Assembly (NCBI GenBank): GCA_903970465.1 | Contig: CAJCIO010000097.1 | Span: forward strand, 1 to 64,000 | Direction of reading: 5' to 3' | DNA length: 64,000 nt | Source: Gammaproteobacteria bacterium | Lineage (GTDB): Bacteria; Pseudomonadota; Gammaproteobacteria; Pseudomonadales; Pseudomonadaceae | The notes under the pieces: generated by a model | Database searches by the model: none | The model's input: the letters and a program-made list of their open reading frames with translations, nothing else | What the model was told of the DNA's origin: nothing | Made by a program: the position numbers and the translations under genes | Shown: piece after piece, positions 32,243-45,722 of the stretch | Numbering within the stretch: position 1 is the first letter of the stretch | Layout of the letters: every line of letters starts with the position of its first letter

Positions 32243-33550
32243 TCAAACGTTGCTCGCGGGGGATGCGGGGTTGCTCGGCGGCGACCATTTCAACAACCTG
32301 CTCTCGCGATTGAGATGCCCCTGGTTGGCCACCGCATGGAGTTCGCCGTCGACGTACAGCAAGGGCAAGCGCCCGCGCACGAATGCAGGTACGCCTATTT
32401 CGTTGAGCAGACGCTTGAGGTCTCGGTGACCGCGCCCCCAGAGGTTCATCGTCTCACCGCCCTGACGATAACGAACCTCGAACTGGCCCGGCGCTATGTC
32501 ACCCGTCCAGCGCAACTCGCCGTTGCCAGGCAATGTCATCGGCTGGGCAGGATCGGGCCAGGCGCCAGCGGGTAACGGCGGCCGCAGCCAGAAACCGGAC
32601 AGCCACCAGATGCGCTTCTGGCTAGCGTGCAACTCGCCATCGGCCAGCCGCCAGATCGGCGTGGCAGCCGGAGTGGCGTCCCGCAAGTCATCCCAGCCCG
32701 CCCAATGCGCAGCGTCAGGTAGGCGTGTCAAAGGTGCCAGCCAAGTCTGCAGAGCGTTGCGCTGACGTGCGGCGGAGAGCCTGCGCAACGGCGGCAGCGA
32801 CAAGGTAGGCACGCCGAGCCACTGGTAATTGTTGCCCATGAGCGCATCTTCGAGATCTTCGCGCCCCAGTTCTTCCAGCAAATACAGAGCTTCACCAACA
32901 TGGGCCGCTGCCCTGGCCATGTTCTGTGAGGCCTGGGGCCAGCGAGCCGCCAATACAGGGAAGATATTCAACCGCAAAAAATTGCGCGACGGGCGATCAT
33001 CGGCATTGCTCGGGTCCTCGATCCACGGAGCCTGCCGCTCGGTGGCCCAGGCATGCAGGCGTGCCCGAGGGACATCGAGCAGAGGGCGCACCAGCAGCCC
33101 CGCGCCCAGTACTCGCTCGCGAGGCATTGCGGCCAATCCGCGCACCCCTGCCCCGCGCAAAAGCCGGAACAACAGCGTTTCGGCCTGATCGTCGCGATGC
33201 TGGGCGGTGAGCAATATTTCGTCTTTTTCCATGCATTCGATGAACGCCCCATAACGCGCAGCACGTGCAGCCTGCTCGAGGCTGGAGCCGGGCTGCACCT
33301 GAACGTGGATCACCTGCAAGGGAATGCCCAGTTGTGCGCAGACAGCTCGACAGTGTTCAGGCCAGGCATCGGCGGCCGCTTGCAGGCCATGATGGACATG
33401 GATAGCACGCAGCGGTGGCAATAGGTGCAGGCGGGCAAGCTCGGCGAGTTGATGCAGCAGTACGGTAGAGTCGAGACCGCCGGAGAAGGCGATGCGCCAG
33501 GCGGGGGCGTTGCGGTAGGGGGTGAGTTGCTGCAGCAGTTGATCGAGCAT
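32243..33550 (-). CDS. tilS: tRNA(Ile)-lysidine synthase TilS
   Basis: Modifies the wobble C34 of tRNA-Ile(CAU) to lysidine, converting its codon specificity. The 435-residue protein has the PP-loop AFSGGLDSTVLLHQLAEL near residue 22 and the conserved AIHVHHGLQ, HRDDQAETLLFRLLRGAGVRG and RPLLDVPRARL. A C-terminal TilS-type domain ends near LPLLYVDGELHAVANQG. The length is usual. Confidence 0.95.
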   Translation of the reverse strand: MLDQLLQQLTPYRNAPAWRIAFSGGLDSTVLLHQLAELARLHLLPPLRAIHVHHGLQAAADAWPEHCRAVCAQLGIPLQVIHVQVQPGSSLEQAARAARYGAFIECMEKDEILLTAQHRDDQAETLLFRLLRGAGVRGLAAMPRERVLGAGLLVRPLLDVPRARLHAWATERQAPWIEDPSNADDRPSRNFLRLNIFPVLAARWPQASQNMARAAAHVGEALYLLEELGREDLEDALMGNNYQWLGVPTLSLPPLRRLSAARQRNALQTWLAPLTRLPDAAHWAGWDDLRDATPAATPIWRLADGELHASQKRIWWLSGFWLRPPLPAGAWPDPAQPMTLPGNGELRWTGDIAPGQFEVRYRQGGETMNLWGRGHRDLKRLLNEIGVPAFVRGRLPLLYVDGELHAVANQGHLNRESRLLKWSPPSNPASPASNV

Positions 33551-33597
33551 GATCGGGCCCTGCTGACCGGATTGAAGGTATGGGTGTTGCTACCAGC

Positions 33598-33720
33598 CTG
33601 TTCTCGGGCAAGCCTTGGTCCCACAGGTGCAGGGCTTCAAGGCTGATTGCACTGTGAGAGCAACGTTTGCTCCCACAGGCGTAACAGATGTGGGAGCGAA
33701 CTCTGCTCGCAAAGGCGGCC
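33598..33720. repeat. Three REP sequences
   Basis: TTCTCGGGCAAGCCTTGGTC, then GAGAGCAACGTTTGCTCCCA, then GTGGGAGCGAACTCTGCTCG with CAAAGGCGGC. They lie in the accA-tilS gap and are more diverged than the other REP pairs. Confidence 0.7.
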
Positions 33721-33748
33721 TTGAGACCACCATTGCCAGCAGGTGATA

Positions 33749-34696
33749 TTACAGACCGTAGCTCATCAGGCGCTCGTAACGACGGGCCAGCAGCGCGTCG
33801 GTGTCGAAGCTCTTGAGCATGTCCAGCTGCGCAGTCAGCTCCGCACGGATATTGGCAGCGGTCTTGGCCGGATCGCGATGGGCGCCACCCAGAGGCTCGT
33901 TGATGACCTTGTCGACGATGCCCAGCCCCTTCAGGCGCTCAGCCGTGATACCCATGGCTTCAGCGGCGTCCGGCGCCTTATCGGCAGTCTTCCACAGGAT
34001 CGAGGCGCAACCTTCCGGCGAAATCACCGCGTAGGTGGAGTACTGCAGCATGTTCAACTGGTCGCAGACGCCAATGGCCAACGCACCGCCCGAGCCGCCT
34101 TCACCGATAACGGTAGCGATGATCGGGGTTTTCAGACGGGCCATGACGCGCAGGTTCCAGGCGATCGCCTCGCTCTGATTGCGCTCTTCGGCGTCAATAC
34201 CGGGGTAGGCACCCGGGGTGTCGATGAAGGTCAGGATCGGCATCTTGAAACGCTCGGCCATTTCCATCAGGCGGCAAGCCTTGCGGTAGCCCTCAGGACG
34301 TGGCATGCCGAAGTTGCGACGCACCTTCTCGCGTACTTCACGGCCTTTCTGATGGCCGATGATCATCACCGGCTGCTCGTCGAGGCGAGCGATACCACCG
34401 ACAATAGCGGCGTCATCGGAAAAGTGCCGATCGCCGTGCAGTTCGTCGAACTCGGTGAAGATGTGCTGGATGTAGTCCAGGGTGTACGGGCGGCGAGGAT
34501 GACGCGCCAGCCGGGCGATCTGCCAGCTGGTCAGGTTGCCGAAAATGCTTTCGGTCAACGTGCTGCTCTTGTCCTGCAGACGCGAGATCTCATCGCCGAT
34601 ATTCAGAGAGTTATCGTTACCGACCAGGCGCAATTCTTCGATCTTGGCTTGCAGGTCGGCAATCGGCTGTTCGAAATCAAGAAAATTCGGGTTCAT
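33749..34696 (-). CDS. accA: Acetyl-CoA carboxylase carboxyltransferase subunit alpha
   Basis: Alpha subunit of the carboxyltransferase half of acetyl-CoA carboxylase, making malonyl-CoA for fatty-acid synthesis. It is 315 residues from the ATG at 34696 ([19 protein letters not shown]); longer upstream frames are rejected. Conserved segments are [59 protein letters not shown] and [20 protein letters not shown], the last two carrying the oxyanion glycines. It lies 157 bp downstream of dnaE on the same strand. Confidence 0.97.
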   Translation of the reverse strand: MNPNFLDFEQPIADLQAKIEELRLVGNDNSLNIGDEISRLQDKSSTLTESIFGNLTSWQIARLARHPRRPYTLDYIQHIFTEFDELHGDRHFSDDAAIVGGIARLDEQPVMIIGHQKGREVREKVRRNFGMPRPEGYRKACRLMEMAERFKMPILTFIDTPGAYPGIDAEERNQSEAIAWNLRVMARLKTPIIATVIGEGGSGGALAIGVCDQLNMLQYSTYAVISPEGCASILWKTADKAPDAAEAMGITAERLKGLGIVDKVINEPLGGAHRDPAKTAANIRAELTAQLDMLKSFDTDALLARRYERLMSYGL

Positions 34697-34853
34697 AGTC
34701 TTCCGTCTTGGGTCGACGGCCAGGCGGCCGGCCGGTTGATCCGTTTGGCGCCATACCTTACGGAATTGGCGCATTCAGGTCGAGTTTAAAAATCAGGTCA
34801 AGCCATGCCTCGCTGGCGGCGCGTGTTTCGAAACGCCACCGGCGGGCTCTGAA

Positions 34854-38375
<3,522 letters not shown>

Positions 38376-38402
38376 GTTTGATCCTGTGACAACGGATGCA
38401 GC

Positions 38403-38487
38403 GTAGCGAGGGGGCTGGCCCCGATTCGATGAGTCAGTCACTGCGCGAGGGACTGGCAGATTATTCGGGGGCAAGCCCCCTCGCTAC
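38403..38487. repeat. Inverted repeat, GTAGCGAGGGGGC family
   Basis: GTAGCGAGGGGGCTGGCCCC (38403-38422) and, inverted, GGGGCAAGCCCCCTCGCTAC (38468-38487). The same family occurs at 54388-54437. It is different in sequence from the GCAAGC-type REPs. It lies in the dnaE-rnhB gap. Confidence 0.75.
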
Positions 38488-38548
38488 AGGATGATTTGAG
38501 TGGGAGCGATTGTACCGGGGTCTGGCACAAACATCAGCAGAGCGTGTG

Positions 38549-39184
38549 TTACGCCAGATCTATATCCAGGCCCGCCCGTGCTTCCCACGCGACGCGTACC
38601 GGAGCGAACGAACGCCGATGAATTGGGGTAGGCCCCAACCGCGCCAGCGCTTCGAGGTGCACGGGCGTCGGATAGCCTTTGTGCCCGCCAATGCCATACT
38701 CGGGGTAGATCAACTCGAAAGCGGTCATTTCGCGATCGCGGCTGACTTTCGCCAGAATCGATGCCGCGGCGATGGCAGGCACCTTGGAGTCGCCCTTTAT
38801 CACCGGCGCCGAAGGCACGTTCAACTGCGGGCAACGATTGCCGTCGATGAGCGCCAGCCTCGGGGTCACGCTCAACCCTTCGACGGCGCGCTGCATCGCC
38901 AGCATAGTGGCGTGAAGGATGTTCAGCCGGTCGATCTCGTCGACCTCGGCACGGGCGATGCACCAGGCCAGGGCCTTTTCGCAGATTTCCTCGTAGAGCA
39001 ACTCGCGACGCTCTTCGGTGAGCTTCTTCGAATCATTGAGGCCCAGGATCGGCCGGCACGGGTCAAGAATCACCGCCGCCGTGACCACCGCACCACACAG
39101 GGGGCCGCGACCGACCTCATCGACCCCGGCCACCAACTCTTCGACCAGGTCGTAATCCAGGCCCGTCTGCAATGGCTTGTTCAT
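38549..39184 (-). CDS. rnhB: Ribonuclease HII
   Basis: Removes ribonucleotides from RNA-DNA hybrids and misincorporated ribonucleotides. It is 211 residues, with the active-site motif [15 protein letters not shown] near residue 20, the [17 protein letters not shown] segment, and the later metal-ligand context [10 protein letters not shown] and [20 protein letters not shown]. It is 5 bp downstream of lpxB and separated from dnaE by a repeat. Confidence 0.96.
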   Translation of the reverse strand: MNKPLQTGLDYDLVEELVAGVDEVGRGPLCGAVVTAAVILDPCRPILGLNDSKKLTEERRELLYEEICEKALAWCIARAEVDEIDRLNILHATMLAMQRAVEGLSVTPRLALIDGNRCPQLNVPSAPVIKGDSKVPAIAAASILAKVSRDREMTAFELIYPEYGIGGHKGYPTPVHLEALARLGPTPIHRRSFAPVRVAWEARAGLDIDLA

Positions 39185-39189
39185 GTTTA

Positions 39190-40353
39190 TCAGACACTCC
39201 TTGGTAGCGACGCTCGCGCCGGGTCGAGCAAGGCCAGCACCGCCTCGGCAGCCTGATTCGAGGCATCCAGGCGCAAGGTGCGGTGGATGGCATCGAAGCC
39301 TTGAGTCTGTTCACTGCCGCCATCGATCAACGGCAACAAGGTATCGGCCAGCGCCTCGGCGGTGGCGGCGTCCTGCAGCAACTCCGGAACCAATAGGCGC
39401 TGGGCCAGAAGGTTGGGAAGCGAGACGTAAGGGCTCTTGACCATGCGCTTGAGAATCCAGAACGTTACCGTCGACAGACGGTAGGCCACCACCATCGGCC
39501 GCTTGTACAGCAAGGCCTCCAGGGTCGCGGTGCCGGAAGCGATCAGGACCGCGTCGCAGGCGGCCAAGGCCGTGTGGGACTCGCCGTCGAGCAGTGTCAC
39601 CGGCAGTTGCCGACCGTCCAGCATTGCCTCGAGCTGCACTCGCCGTGGCGGGCTCGCACACGGAATCACAAAACGCAGGTCAGGACGCTGGCTCAGCAGA
39701 CGTTGCGCGGCATCGAGGAACAACTCGCCCAGGCGCCCTACTTCACCACCGCGGCTGCCGGGCATCAGTGCCACCACCGGCACATCCGCCGCCAACCCCA
39801 ATTGCGCACGCGCAGCCTGGCGGTCGACTTCCAACGGCACGGTATCGGCCAGTGGATGGCCGACGAACTTCACCGGCACGCCCTGCTCTTCATAGAAGCG
39901 CGCCTCGAAGGGCAGCAAGGTCAGCATCAAGTCGCAACCCTCACGAATCTTGAGCACGCGTTTCTGCCGCCAGGCCCAGACCGACGGGCTCACATAGTGA
40001 ACGGTCTTGATCCCGGCCTGACGGAGTTTGAGTTCGATATTGAGGGTGAAATCAGGCGCGTCGATACCGATGAACACATCGGGACGCTGCTCGATCAGGG
40101 TGGCGATCAGGTCTTTACGCCGGCGCAACAACTCGCGCAGACGCCCCAGTACTTCGACCAGGCCCATGACCGAAAGGCGCTCCATGGGGAAATATGACTG
40201 CATGCCCTCGGCTTCCATCAGCGGACCACCCACGCCGATGAAACGAATGCCGGGATGGCGCGCCTTGAGCGCGCGCATCAGACCAGCACCGAGAATATCG
40301 CCGCTGGCCTCGCCGGCCACCAACGCTACGGTCAATACCTGTGGGAGTGACAT
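39190..40353 (-). CDS. lpxB: Lipid-A-disaccharide synthase LpxB
   Basis: Condenses UDP-diacylglucosamine and lipid X to the lipid A disaccharide. It is 387 residues. The signature [20 protein letters not shown] (near residue 14) is clear, followed by [39 protein letters not shown] and [18 protein letters not shown], then [10 protein letters not shown] and SGTATLEAL for UDP-sugar binding. Its start overlaps the lpxA stop by one base. Confidence 0.97.
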   Translation of the reverse strand: MSLPQVLTVALVAGEASGDILGAGLMRALKARHPGIRFIGVGGPLMEAEGMQSYFPMERLSVMGLVEVLGRLRELLRRRKDLIATLIEQRPDVFIGIDAPDFTLNIELKLRQAGIKTVHYVSPSVWAWRQKRVLKIREGCDLMLTLLPFEARFYEEQGVPVKFVGHPLADTVPLEVDRQAARAQLGLAADVPVVALMPGSRGGEVGRLGELFLDAAQRLLSQRPDLRFVIPCASPPRRVQLEAMLDGRQLPVTLLDGESHTALAACDAVLIASGTATLEALLYKRPMVVAYRLSTVTFWILKRMVKSPYVSLPNLLAQRLLVPELLQDAATAEALADTLLPLIDGGSEQTQGFDAIHRTLRLDASNQAAEAVLALLDPARASLPRSV

Positions 40354-41129
40354 CAGCGGGTGATGCCCCGCGAGGAGCCTTCGATGGACTTCAGGAACAG
40401 CGCGACTTCAGGGTACTCGGCGGCTGACTCGGCCAGCTCGGTAATAGCCTTGTCGACCGTCAAGCCCTGACGATAGACCACCTTATACGCGCGGCGCAGC
40501 GCCTGGATAGCGTCGTTGCTGAAGCCTCGACGGCGCATGCCTTCGAAATTCATGCTGCGCGCCTCGGCCGGGTTGCCGAACACCGTGACGAATGCCGGAA
40601 CATCCTTGCCAATGGCGGTGCCCATGCCGGAAAAACTGTGCGCGCCGATATGGCAGAACTGATGCACCAGGGTGAATCCGGAGAGGATCGCCCAGTCATC
40701 GACATGCACGTGGCCGGCCAGCGCGGTGTTATTGACCAGAATACAGTTGTTGCCAATCACGCTGTCATGGCCGATGTGGGCGTAGGCCATGATCAGATTA
40801 TGATCGCCCAGGGTGGTTTCGTGACGATCCTGCACGGTACCGCGGTGGATAGTCACACCTTCGCGAATGACGTTGTGGTCGCCGATCACCAGGCGCGTTT
40901 CTTCACCCTTGTACTTGAGATCAGGGGTGTCTTCGCCTACCGAGGAAAACTGGTAGATGCGGTTATGCTTGCCGATGCGGGTCGGCCCCTTGAGTATCAC
41001 GTGGGGGCCGATAACGGTCCCCTCGCCGATTTCCACACCTGCACCGACGATCGACCATGGACCGACCTCGACGCCGTCCGCCAATTTGGCAGAAGGGTCG
41101 ATGATGGCACGAGGGTCAATCAAACTCAT
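40353..41129 (-). CDS. lpxA: UDP-N-acetylglucosamine acyltransferase LpxA
   Basis: First lipid A step: transfer of the 3-hydroxyacyl chain to UDP-GlcNAc. The 258-residue protein is a left-handed hexapeptide-repeat helix in the first two thirds ([20 protein letters not shown] and so on). The catalytic His is expected in [19 protein letters not shown], followed by the helical C-terminal domain starting at [20 protein letters not shown]. It overlaps fabZ by 4 bp. Confidence 0.97.
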   Translation of the reverse strand: MSLIDPRAIIDPSAKLADGVEVGPWSIVGAGVEIGEGTVIGPHVILKGPTRIGKHNRIYQFSSVGEDTPDLKYKGEETRLVIGDHNVIREGVTIHRGTVQDRHETTLGDHNLIMAYAHIGHDSVIGNNCILVNNTALAGHVHVDDWAILSGFTLVHQFCHIGAHSFSGMGTAIGKDVPAFVTVFGNPAEARSMNFEGMRRRGFSNDAIQALRRAYKVVYRQGLTVDKAITELAESAAEYPEVALFLKSIEGSSRGITR

Positions 41130-41566
41130 AGTTTACGTTCCGCGCAGATGATTTCAGCGGAGCACACCGGTTTGCCATCGACGGAAGCCGAGCATTCGAA
41201 CTTCCAGATCTGGCGCTTGCAGCTGAGGAACTTGGCTTCCAGTATCAACTGATCCCCCGGCAGCACAGGCTGGCGAAAGCGCAGCTTGTCGGAGCCGACG
41301 AAGTAATACAAAGTGCCGTCCGCGGGTTTGACGTCAAGCATCTTGAACCCCAGGATGCCAGCCGCCTGCGCCATGGCCTCGATGATCAGCACGCCCGGCA
41401 TGATCGGGTGCGCGGGAAAGTGGCCGTTGAAGAATGGCTCGTTGATGCTGACATTCTTGTAGGCACGAATACGCTGCGCCTCGGTATCAAGCTCTACCAC
41501 CCGATCCACCAACAGGAAAGGATAGCGGTGCGGCAGGTATTCGCGAATCTCGTTGATGTCCATCAT
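41126..41566 (-). CDS. fabZ: 3-hydroxyacyl-[acyl-carrier-protein] dehydratase FabZ
   Basis: Dehydrates 3-hydroxyacyl-ACP in fatty-acid elongation. It is 146 residues from [20 protein letters not shown] (adjacent ATGs at 41566 and 41563). The hot-dog-fold active site reads [20 protein letters not shown], with the His and the Glu. An upstream in-frame ATG to 41635 is rejected. It sits between lpxD and lpxA, the standard gammaproteobacterial order, which supplies 3-hydroxyacyl groups to lipid A. Confidence 0.97.
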   Translation of the reverse strand: MMDINEIREYLPHRYPFLLVDRVVELDTEAQRIRAYKNVSINEPFFNGHFPAHPIMPGVLIIEAMAQAAGILGFKMLDVKPADGTLYYFVGSDKLRFRQPVLPGDQLILEAKFLSCKRQIWKFECSASVDGKPVCSAEIICAERKL

Positions 41567-41678
41567 TTCTGGGGGAAGCCTGTATAAAAGATAGGGAGCG
41601 CGCGGCGCGTGCGCAGCACTCCTCTTGCAAATCAAGGAGGCATTCTAACGGCAGTGCACACTTGATGTGGAAATGGTA

Positions 41679-42734
41679 TCAGCCTTCTGATGATCCTTTG
41701 TCGGCCTGGGTCACGGCCTGGACCTGCTTTTCTACCTGCTGCAGGCGGCGATACATGTCATCGAGCTGGCGAATACGCGCAGCACTCTTGCGCCATTCGG
41801 CGGCGGGTTGCATGGCCGTACCTGACGAATAGGACCCCGGCTCGGTGATCGAGCGAGTCACCATGGTCATGCCGGTCACGAAAACGTTGTCGCAGATTTC
41901 GATATGGCCTACCAGTCCCACACCACCGGCCAGCATGCAGTGCTTGCCGATCTTGGCGCTGCCGGAAATGCCGACACAGGCGGCCATGGCAGTGTGGTCG
42001 CCGATCTGGACGTTGTGGGCAATCATGATCTGATTGTCGAGCTTGACGCCATTGCCAAGCACGGTAGGTCCCAGCGCACCGCGGTCGATGGCAGTATTGA
42101 CGCCGATTTCACAGTCATCGCCGACGATAACGCCACCAATCTGGGCGATCTTCTGCCACACGCCTTTCTCGTTGGCAAAGCCGAAGCCCTCGCCACCGAG
42201 CACTGCACCCGACTGGATCACCACGCGTTGACCGATGCGTACATCGTGGTACAAGGTCACCCGTGGCGCCAGCCAACCGCCAGCGCCAATCACACTGCGC
42301 GCACCGATGAAGCATTGGGCACCAATGGTCACGCCAGCGCCGATGATCGCGCCGCTTTCGATAACGGCACCAGGCCCAACGCTGGCGGTGGCGTCGACGA
42401 TCGCATCGTCGGACACTACGGCCGTCGGATGCACACCGGGCACTGCCTTGGGCTTGGGATCGAACAGATGCGAGATACGCGCGTAGGCCAGGTAAGGATC
42501 CGGCACCAGCAGGGCATCTCCGGCATAGGCTTCAGCATCCGCCGTTTTGAGCAGTACGGCGCCCGCCTGGGTATCGGCCAGGTACTTGCGGTACTGGGGA
42601 TTTGCCAGGAAGCTCAACTGAGCTGGGCCGGCCTCCTGAAGAGTGGCCAGCCCAGTGATTTTTCTATCCGCGGTGCCACGTAACGTGGCACCCAGGATCT
42701 CGGCCAACTCGCCGAGCGTGACGTTGGCGGTCAT
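41679..42734 (-). CDS. lpxD: UDP-3-O-acylglucosamine N-acyltransferase LpxD
   Basis: Third lipid A step, adding the N-linked hydroxyacyl chain. It is 351 residues: an N-terminal uridine-binding domain ([20 protein letters not shown]), then left-handed helix repeats ([20 protein letters not shown]), with the active His in [20 protein letters not shown]. The C-terminal part is a helix, [20 protein letters not shown]. It is 2 bp downstream of skp. Confidence 0.97.
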   Translation of the reverse strand: MTANVTLGELAEILGATLRGTADRKITGLATLQEAGPAQLSFLANPQYRKYLADTQAGAVLLKTADAEAYAGDALLVPDPYLAYARISHLFDPKPKAVPGVHPTAVVSDDAIVDATASVGPGAVIESGAIIGAGVTIGAQCFIGARSVIGAGGWLAPRVTLYHDVRIGQRVVIQSGAVLGGEGFGFANEKGVWQKIAQIGGVIVGDDCEIGVNTAIDRGALGPTVLGNGVKLDNQIMIAHNVQIGDHTAMAACVGISGSAKIGKHCMLAGGVGLVGHIEICDNVFVTGMTMVTRSITEPGSYSSGTAMQPAAEWRKSAARIRQLDDMYRRLQQVEKQVQAVTQADKGSSEG

Positions 42735-42736
42735 GA

Positions 42737-43252
42737 TCAGCGCGACTGATTCATGCGCTCGATCACTTGGCGAGTGATGTCGTATTGCGGTTTGACATCG
42801 ATCACAGCGCCACGCTCGAGAACCAGGTCGAAGGCACCTTGCTTGATGACCGCTTCCACGGCGCCATCCAGCTTGGGCTTGAGTTGTTGCAGCATGTCAC
42901 GGTCGGCAGCAGCCTTGGCTTCGTTCAGCTCCTTGGACTGGAACTGGAAGTCCCGGGCCTTTTGCTTGAAGTCCAGCTCCAGTTTGTCGCGATCAGCCTG
43001 GGCCATCTTGTCGCCACCGCTGACCAGTTTGTCCTGGATGCCTTTGGCGCTGCTTTCCAGAGCCTTGAGCTTGGTCAGTTGCGGACCAAATTTTTTCTCG
43101 GCATCCACGGCGTACTTTTTCGCCGCGTCCGATTCCAGCAACGCCATCTGATAGTTCAGCACGGCGATCTTCATGTCAGCAAACGCCGGCGTGGCACCCA
43201 GAGAAGCGGCCAGAGTGGCGGCCAGTACTACTAATTGAGTCAACTTACGCAC
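42737..43252 (-). CDS. skp: Periplasmic chaperone Skp (OmpH)
   Basis: Trimeric periplasmic chaperone that keeps unfolded outer-membrane proteins soluble on their way to the BAM complex. It is 171 residues with a signal peptide, residues 1-25 ([20 protein letters not shown] then TPAFA). The mature part is a long charged coiled coil typical of Skp ([19 protein letters not shown] and [20 protein letters not shown]). It lies 45 bp after bamA and 2 bp before lpxD. Confidence 0.95.
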   Translation of the reverse strand: MRKLTQLVVLAATLAASLGATPAFADMKIAVLNYQMALLESDAAKKYAVDAEKKFGPQLTKLKALESSAKGIQDKLVSGGDKMAQADRDKLELDFKQKARDFQFQSKELNEAKAAADRDMLQQLKPKLDGAVEAVIKQGAFDLVLERGAVIDVKPQYDITRQVIERMNQSR

Positions 43253-43297
43253 AATGAACTCCTGCAGAATTCGGGTTGTTGCCCCGTGGAGCAGACC

Positions 43298-45649
43298 TTA
43301 GAAGGTCTGGCCCAGGGAGAATTGGAAAATCTGGGTTTCGGCATTCGTCGGCTTCTTGATCGGCATCGCCAACGCGAAGCTCAGCGGCCCCAGCGCGGTG
43401 ACCCAGGTCACGCCTACACCGGTCGAAACGGCGATATTGGAGAAGTCCACACCCGAGCAATCAACCGAGTTGGCCGCGCAGTTGGTGTTGAACACGTTAC
43501 CGGCATCGACGAACACCGAGGTACGCAGCGAGCGCTGGTCTTTGACGAATGGCAGCGGGAACAGAATCTCGGCACCGCCGGTGATCTGGACGTTACCACC
43601 GAAGGCGAGTGGGTCTTGGTCCGGATCCGCCGTAGTGCCGGGGCGAGTCCCCTTACTAGGCGTACTACGAGGGCCAAGTGTGCTGTCCTTGAATCCACGG
43701 ACCGAGTTGAAACCACCGGCATAGTAGTTCTCGTAGAACGGCAGACCGCTGGTCGAACCATATCCACCGCCATACCCCAGTTCGCTGTGGAAGCGTGCGG
43801 TGTAGTTATCGGTGATCGGTGCAAACAACTGGCCACGGTAGTCGATCTTGTAGAACGACAGGTCGCTGCCCGGAATGGTCACTTCACCGGTCAGGCTCTG
43901 CGACGCACCACGAGTCGGCAAGGTGCCCTTGTTCAAGGTCGAGGACGACCAGCCCACCGAGGCCTTGTAGTTCAGGAAGCTGTCGCCTTCCTTGTCGATG
44001 AAGTCGAAGATCTGGTCAACGGTATAGGTACCGGTCTTGATCTTGTCCTGCTGAGCAGTCAGGCCGAAGTTCAACCGCGAGGTTTCACTGATCGGGTAAC
44101 CGAAGCTCACACCGCCGCCCAGGCTGTCGACCGAGTAGCTGGCGATATCGACATCGAGGTCTTTGTAGTTGGTGGTGCGATAGAACAGGTTGTAACCCAG
44201 GCTCACGCCATCCGGAGTGAAGTACGGATTGACGTAGCTGAAGTTGTAACGGCTCTGGTATTCGCTGCGGGTCAGGCCGATGGAGACCTTGTTACCCGTA
44301 CCCAGGAAGTTGTTCTGGCTGATCGAACCACCGAGGATCAGACCGGCGCTCTGGGCGAAACCGACGCTGGCGGTGATCGAGCCCGACGCTTGCTCTTCCA
44401 CGTCATAATTGACGTCGACCTGGTCGTCGGTGCCCGGGACCGGCGGCGTCGCGACCTTCACTTCCTTGAAGAAGCCCAAACGCTCGAGACGAGTCTTGGA
44501 CTGATCGATCAGATAGGTCGAAGCCCAGCCACCTTCCATCTGACGCATCTCGCGGCGCAGCACCTGGTCATCGGACTTGGTGTTGCCGCGGTAGTTGATG
44601 CGGTTGACGTAGGCACGCTTGCCAGGATCCACGGCAAAGGTGATATCGACGGTCTTGGTATCCGCATGCGGCACCGGCACGCCGTTGACGTTGGCGAAGG
44701 TATAGCCATCGTTACCCAGGCGGCGGGTTATCAACTCGGAAGTGTTGGTCATGACCTTGCGCGAGAACACCTGGCCTTTCTTGACCAGCAGCAGTGCCTG
44801 GACCTGGTCTTCAGGCACTTTCAGGTCGCCATTGAGCTTGACGTCGCCGACCGTGTACTTCTCGCCTTCGGTCACGTTGACCGTGATGTAGACGTGCTTC
44901 TTGTCCGGCGTGATCGAGACCTGGGTCGAGGCGATATCCATGTTGATATAGCCGCGGTCCAGGTAGTACGAGCGCAGACGCTCGAGGTCACCGGACAGCT
45001 TTTCGCGAGCATACTTGTCGTCGTTCTTGAAGAACGACAGCCAGTTGGTAGTCTTCAGTTCGAACAGGTCGGTCAGGTCTTCTTCGGAAAAGACCGTGTT
45101 GCCCACCACGTTGATGTGCTGAATGGCAGCGACGGCACCTTCGTTGATCTTGATTTTCAGACCCACACGGTTACGCGGCTCCGGCACGACCTCGGTATCG
45201 ACCGTAGCCGAATAGCGGCCCTGCGCGACATATTGGCGCTGCAGTTCGTTACGCACACCCTCGAGGGTAGCGCGCTGGAAGATCTCACCCTCGGCGAGGC
45301 CGGACTGTTTGAGACCTTTCATCAGGTCTTCAGTCGAGATGGCCTTGTTGCCGTCGATGTCGATGCTCGCGACCGATGGCCGTTCGACGACATTGATGAC
45401 CAGGACGTTACCGTCGCGCCCCAGTTGGATGTCCTGGAAGAATCCAGTTTTGAACAATGCACGAGTGGATTCCACAAGACGCCGATCGTCCGCAGTCTCG
45501 CCCACATTGAGGGGCAAGGCGCCAAACACGCTACCGGCGGATACCCGCTGGAGGCCGTTGACACGGATATCGGAGATGGTGAAGGACTCAGCGTGAACTT
45601 CGGCGATCATCAATACGGACAGAACCGCAGTTAGCAGCAGACGTTTCAT
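43298..45649 (-). CDS. bamA: Outer-membrane protein assembly factor BamA
   Basis: Central component of the BAM complex, inserting beta-barrel proteins in the outer membrane. It is 783 residues from the ATG at 45649 with signal peptide MKRLLLTAVLSVLMIAEVHA. Five POTRA domains follow (from ISDIRVNGLQRVSAGSVF to FFKEVKVATPPVPGTDDQ). The C-terminal 16-stranded barrel has GFAQSAGLILGGSISQNNFL and the insertase motif YAGGFNSVRGFKDSTLGPR. It ends QIFQFSLGQTF, with the usual C-terminal Phe. It lies 73 bp downstream of rseP. Confidence 0.98.
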   Translation of the reverse strand: MKRLLLTAVLSVLMIAEVHAESFTISDIRVNGLQRVSAGSVFGALPLNVGETADDRRLVESTRALFKTGFFQDIQLGRDGNVLVINVVERPSVASIDIDGNKAISTEDLMKGLKQSGLAEGEIFQRATLEGVRNELQRQYVAQGRYSATVDTEVVPEPRNRVGLKIKINEGAVAAIQHINVVGNTVFSEEDLTDLFELKTTNWLSFFKNDDKYAREKLSGDLERLRSYYLDRGYINMDIASTQVSITPDKKHVYITVNVTEGEKYTVGDVKLNGDLKVPEDQVQALLLVKKGQVFSRKVMTNTSELITRRLGNDGYTFANVNGVPVPHADTKTVDITFAVDPGKRAYVNRINYRGNTKSDDQVLRREMRQMEGGWASTYLIDQSKTRLERLGFFKEVKVATPPVPGTDDQVDVNYDVEEQASGSITASVGFAQSAGLILGGSISQNNFLGTGNKVSIGLTRSEYQSRYNFSYVNPYFTPDGVSLGYNLFYRTTNYKDLDVDIASYSVDSLGGGVSFGYPISETSRLNFGLTAQQDKIKTGTYTVDQIFDFIDKEGDSFLNYKASVGWSSSTLNKGTLPTRGASQSLTGEVTIPGSDLSFYKIDYRGQLFAPITDNYTARFHSELGYGGGYGSTSGLPFYENYYAGGFNSVRGFKDSTLGPRSTPSKGTRPGTTADPDQDPLAFGGNVQITGGAEILFPLPFVKDQRSLRTSVFVDAGNVFNTNCAANSVDCSGVDFSNIAVSTGVGVTWVTALGPLSFALAMPIKKPTNAETQIFQFSLGQTF

Positions 45650-45722
45650 GAAGTCCTTTCTTATTCCAACTGGCAATAAACAAACTGCCGCTTATGCGGC
45701 AGATTCGCAATTGAGCTAAGCT

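Noticed and set aside
38484..38963. 159-codon minus-strand frame overlapping rnhB
   Set aside because: It is rnhB read in another frame, with an Arg-rich translation; rnhB at 38549-39184 has all the family motifs.
43235..45634. 799-codon plus-strand frame opposite bamA
   Set aside because: Shadow of bamA; no recognisable domain and no sensible start.
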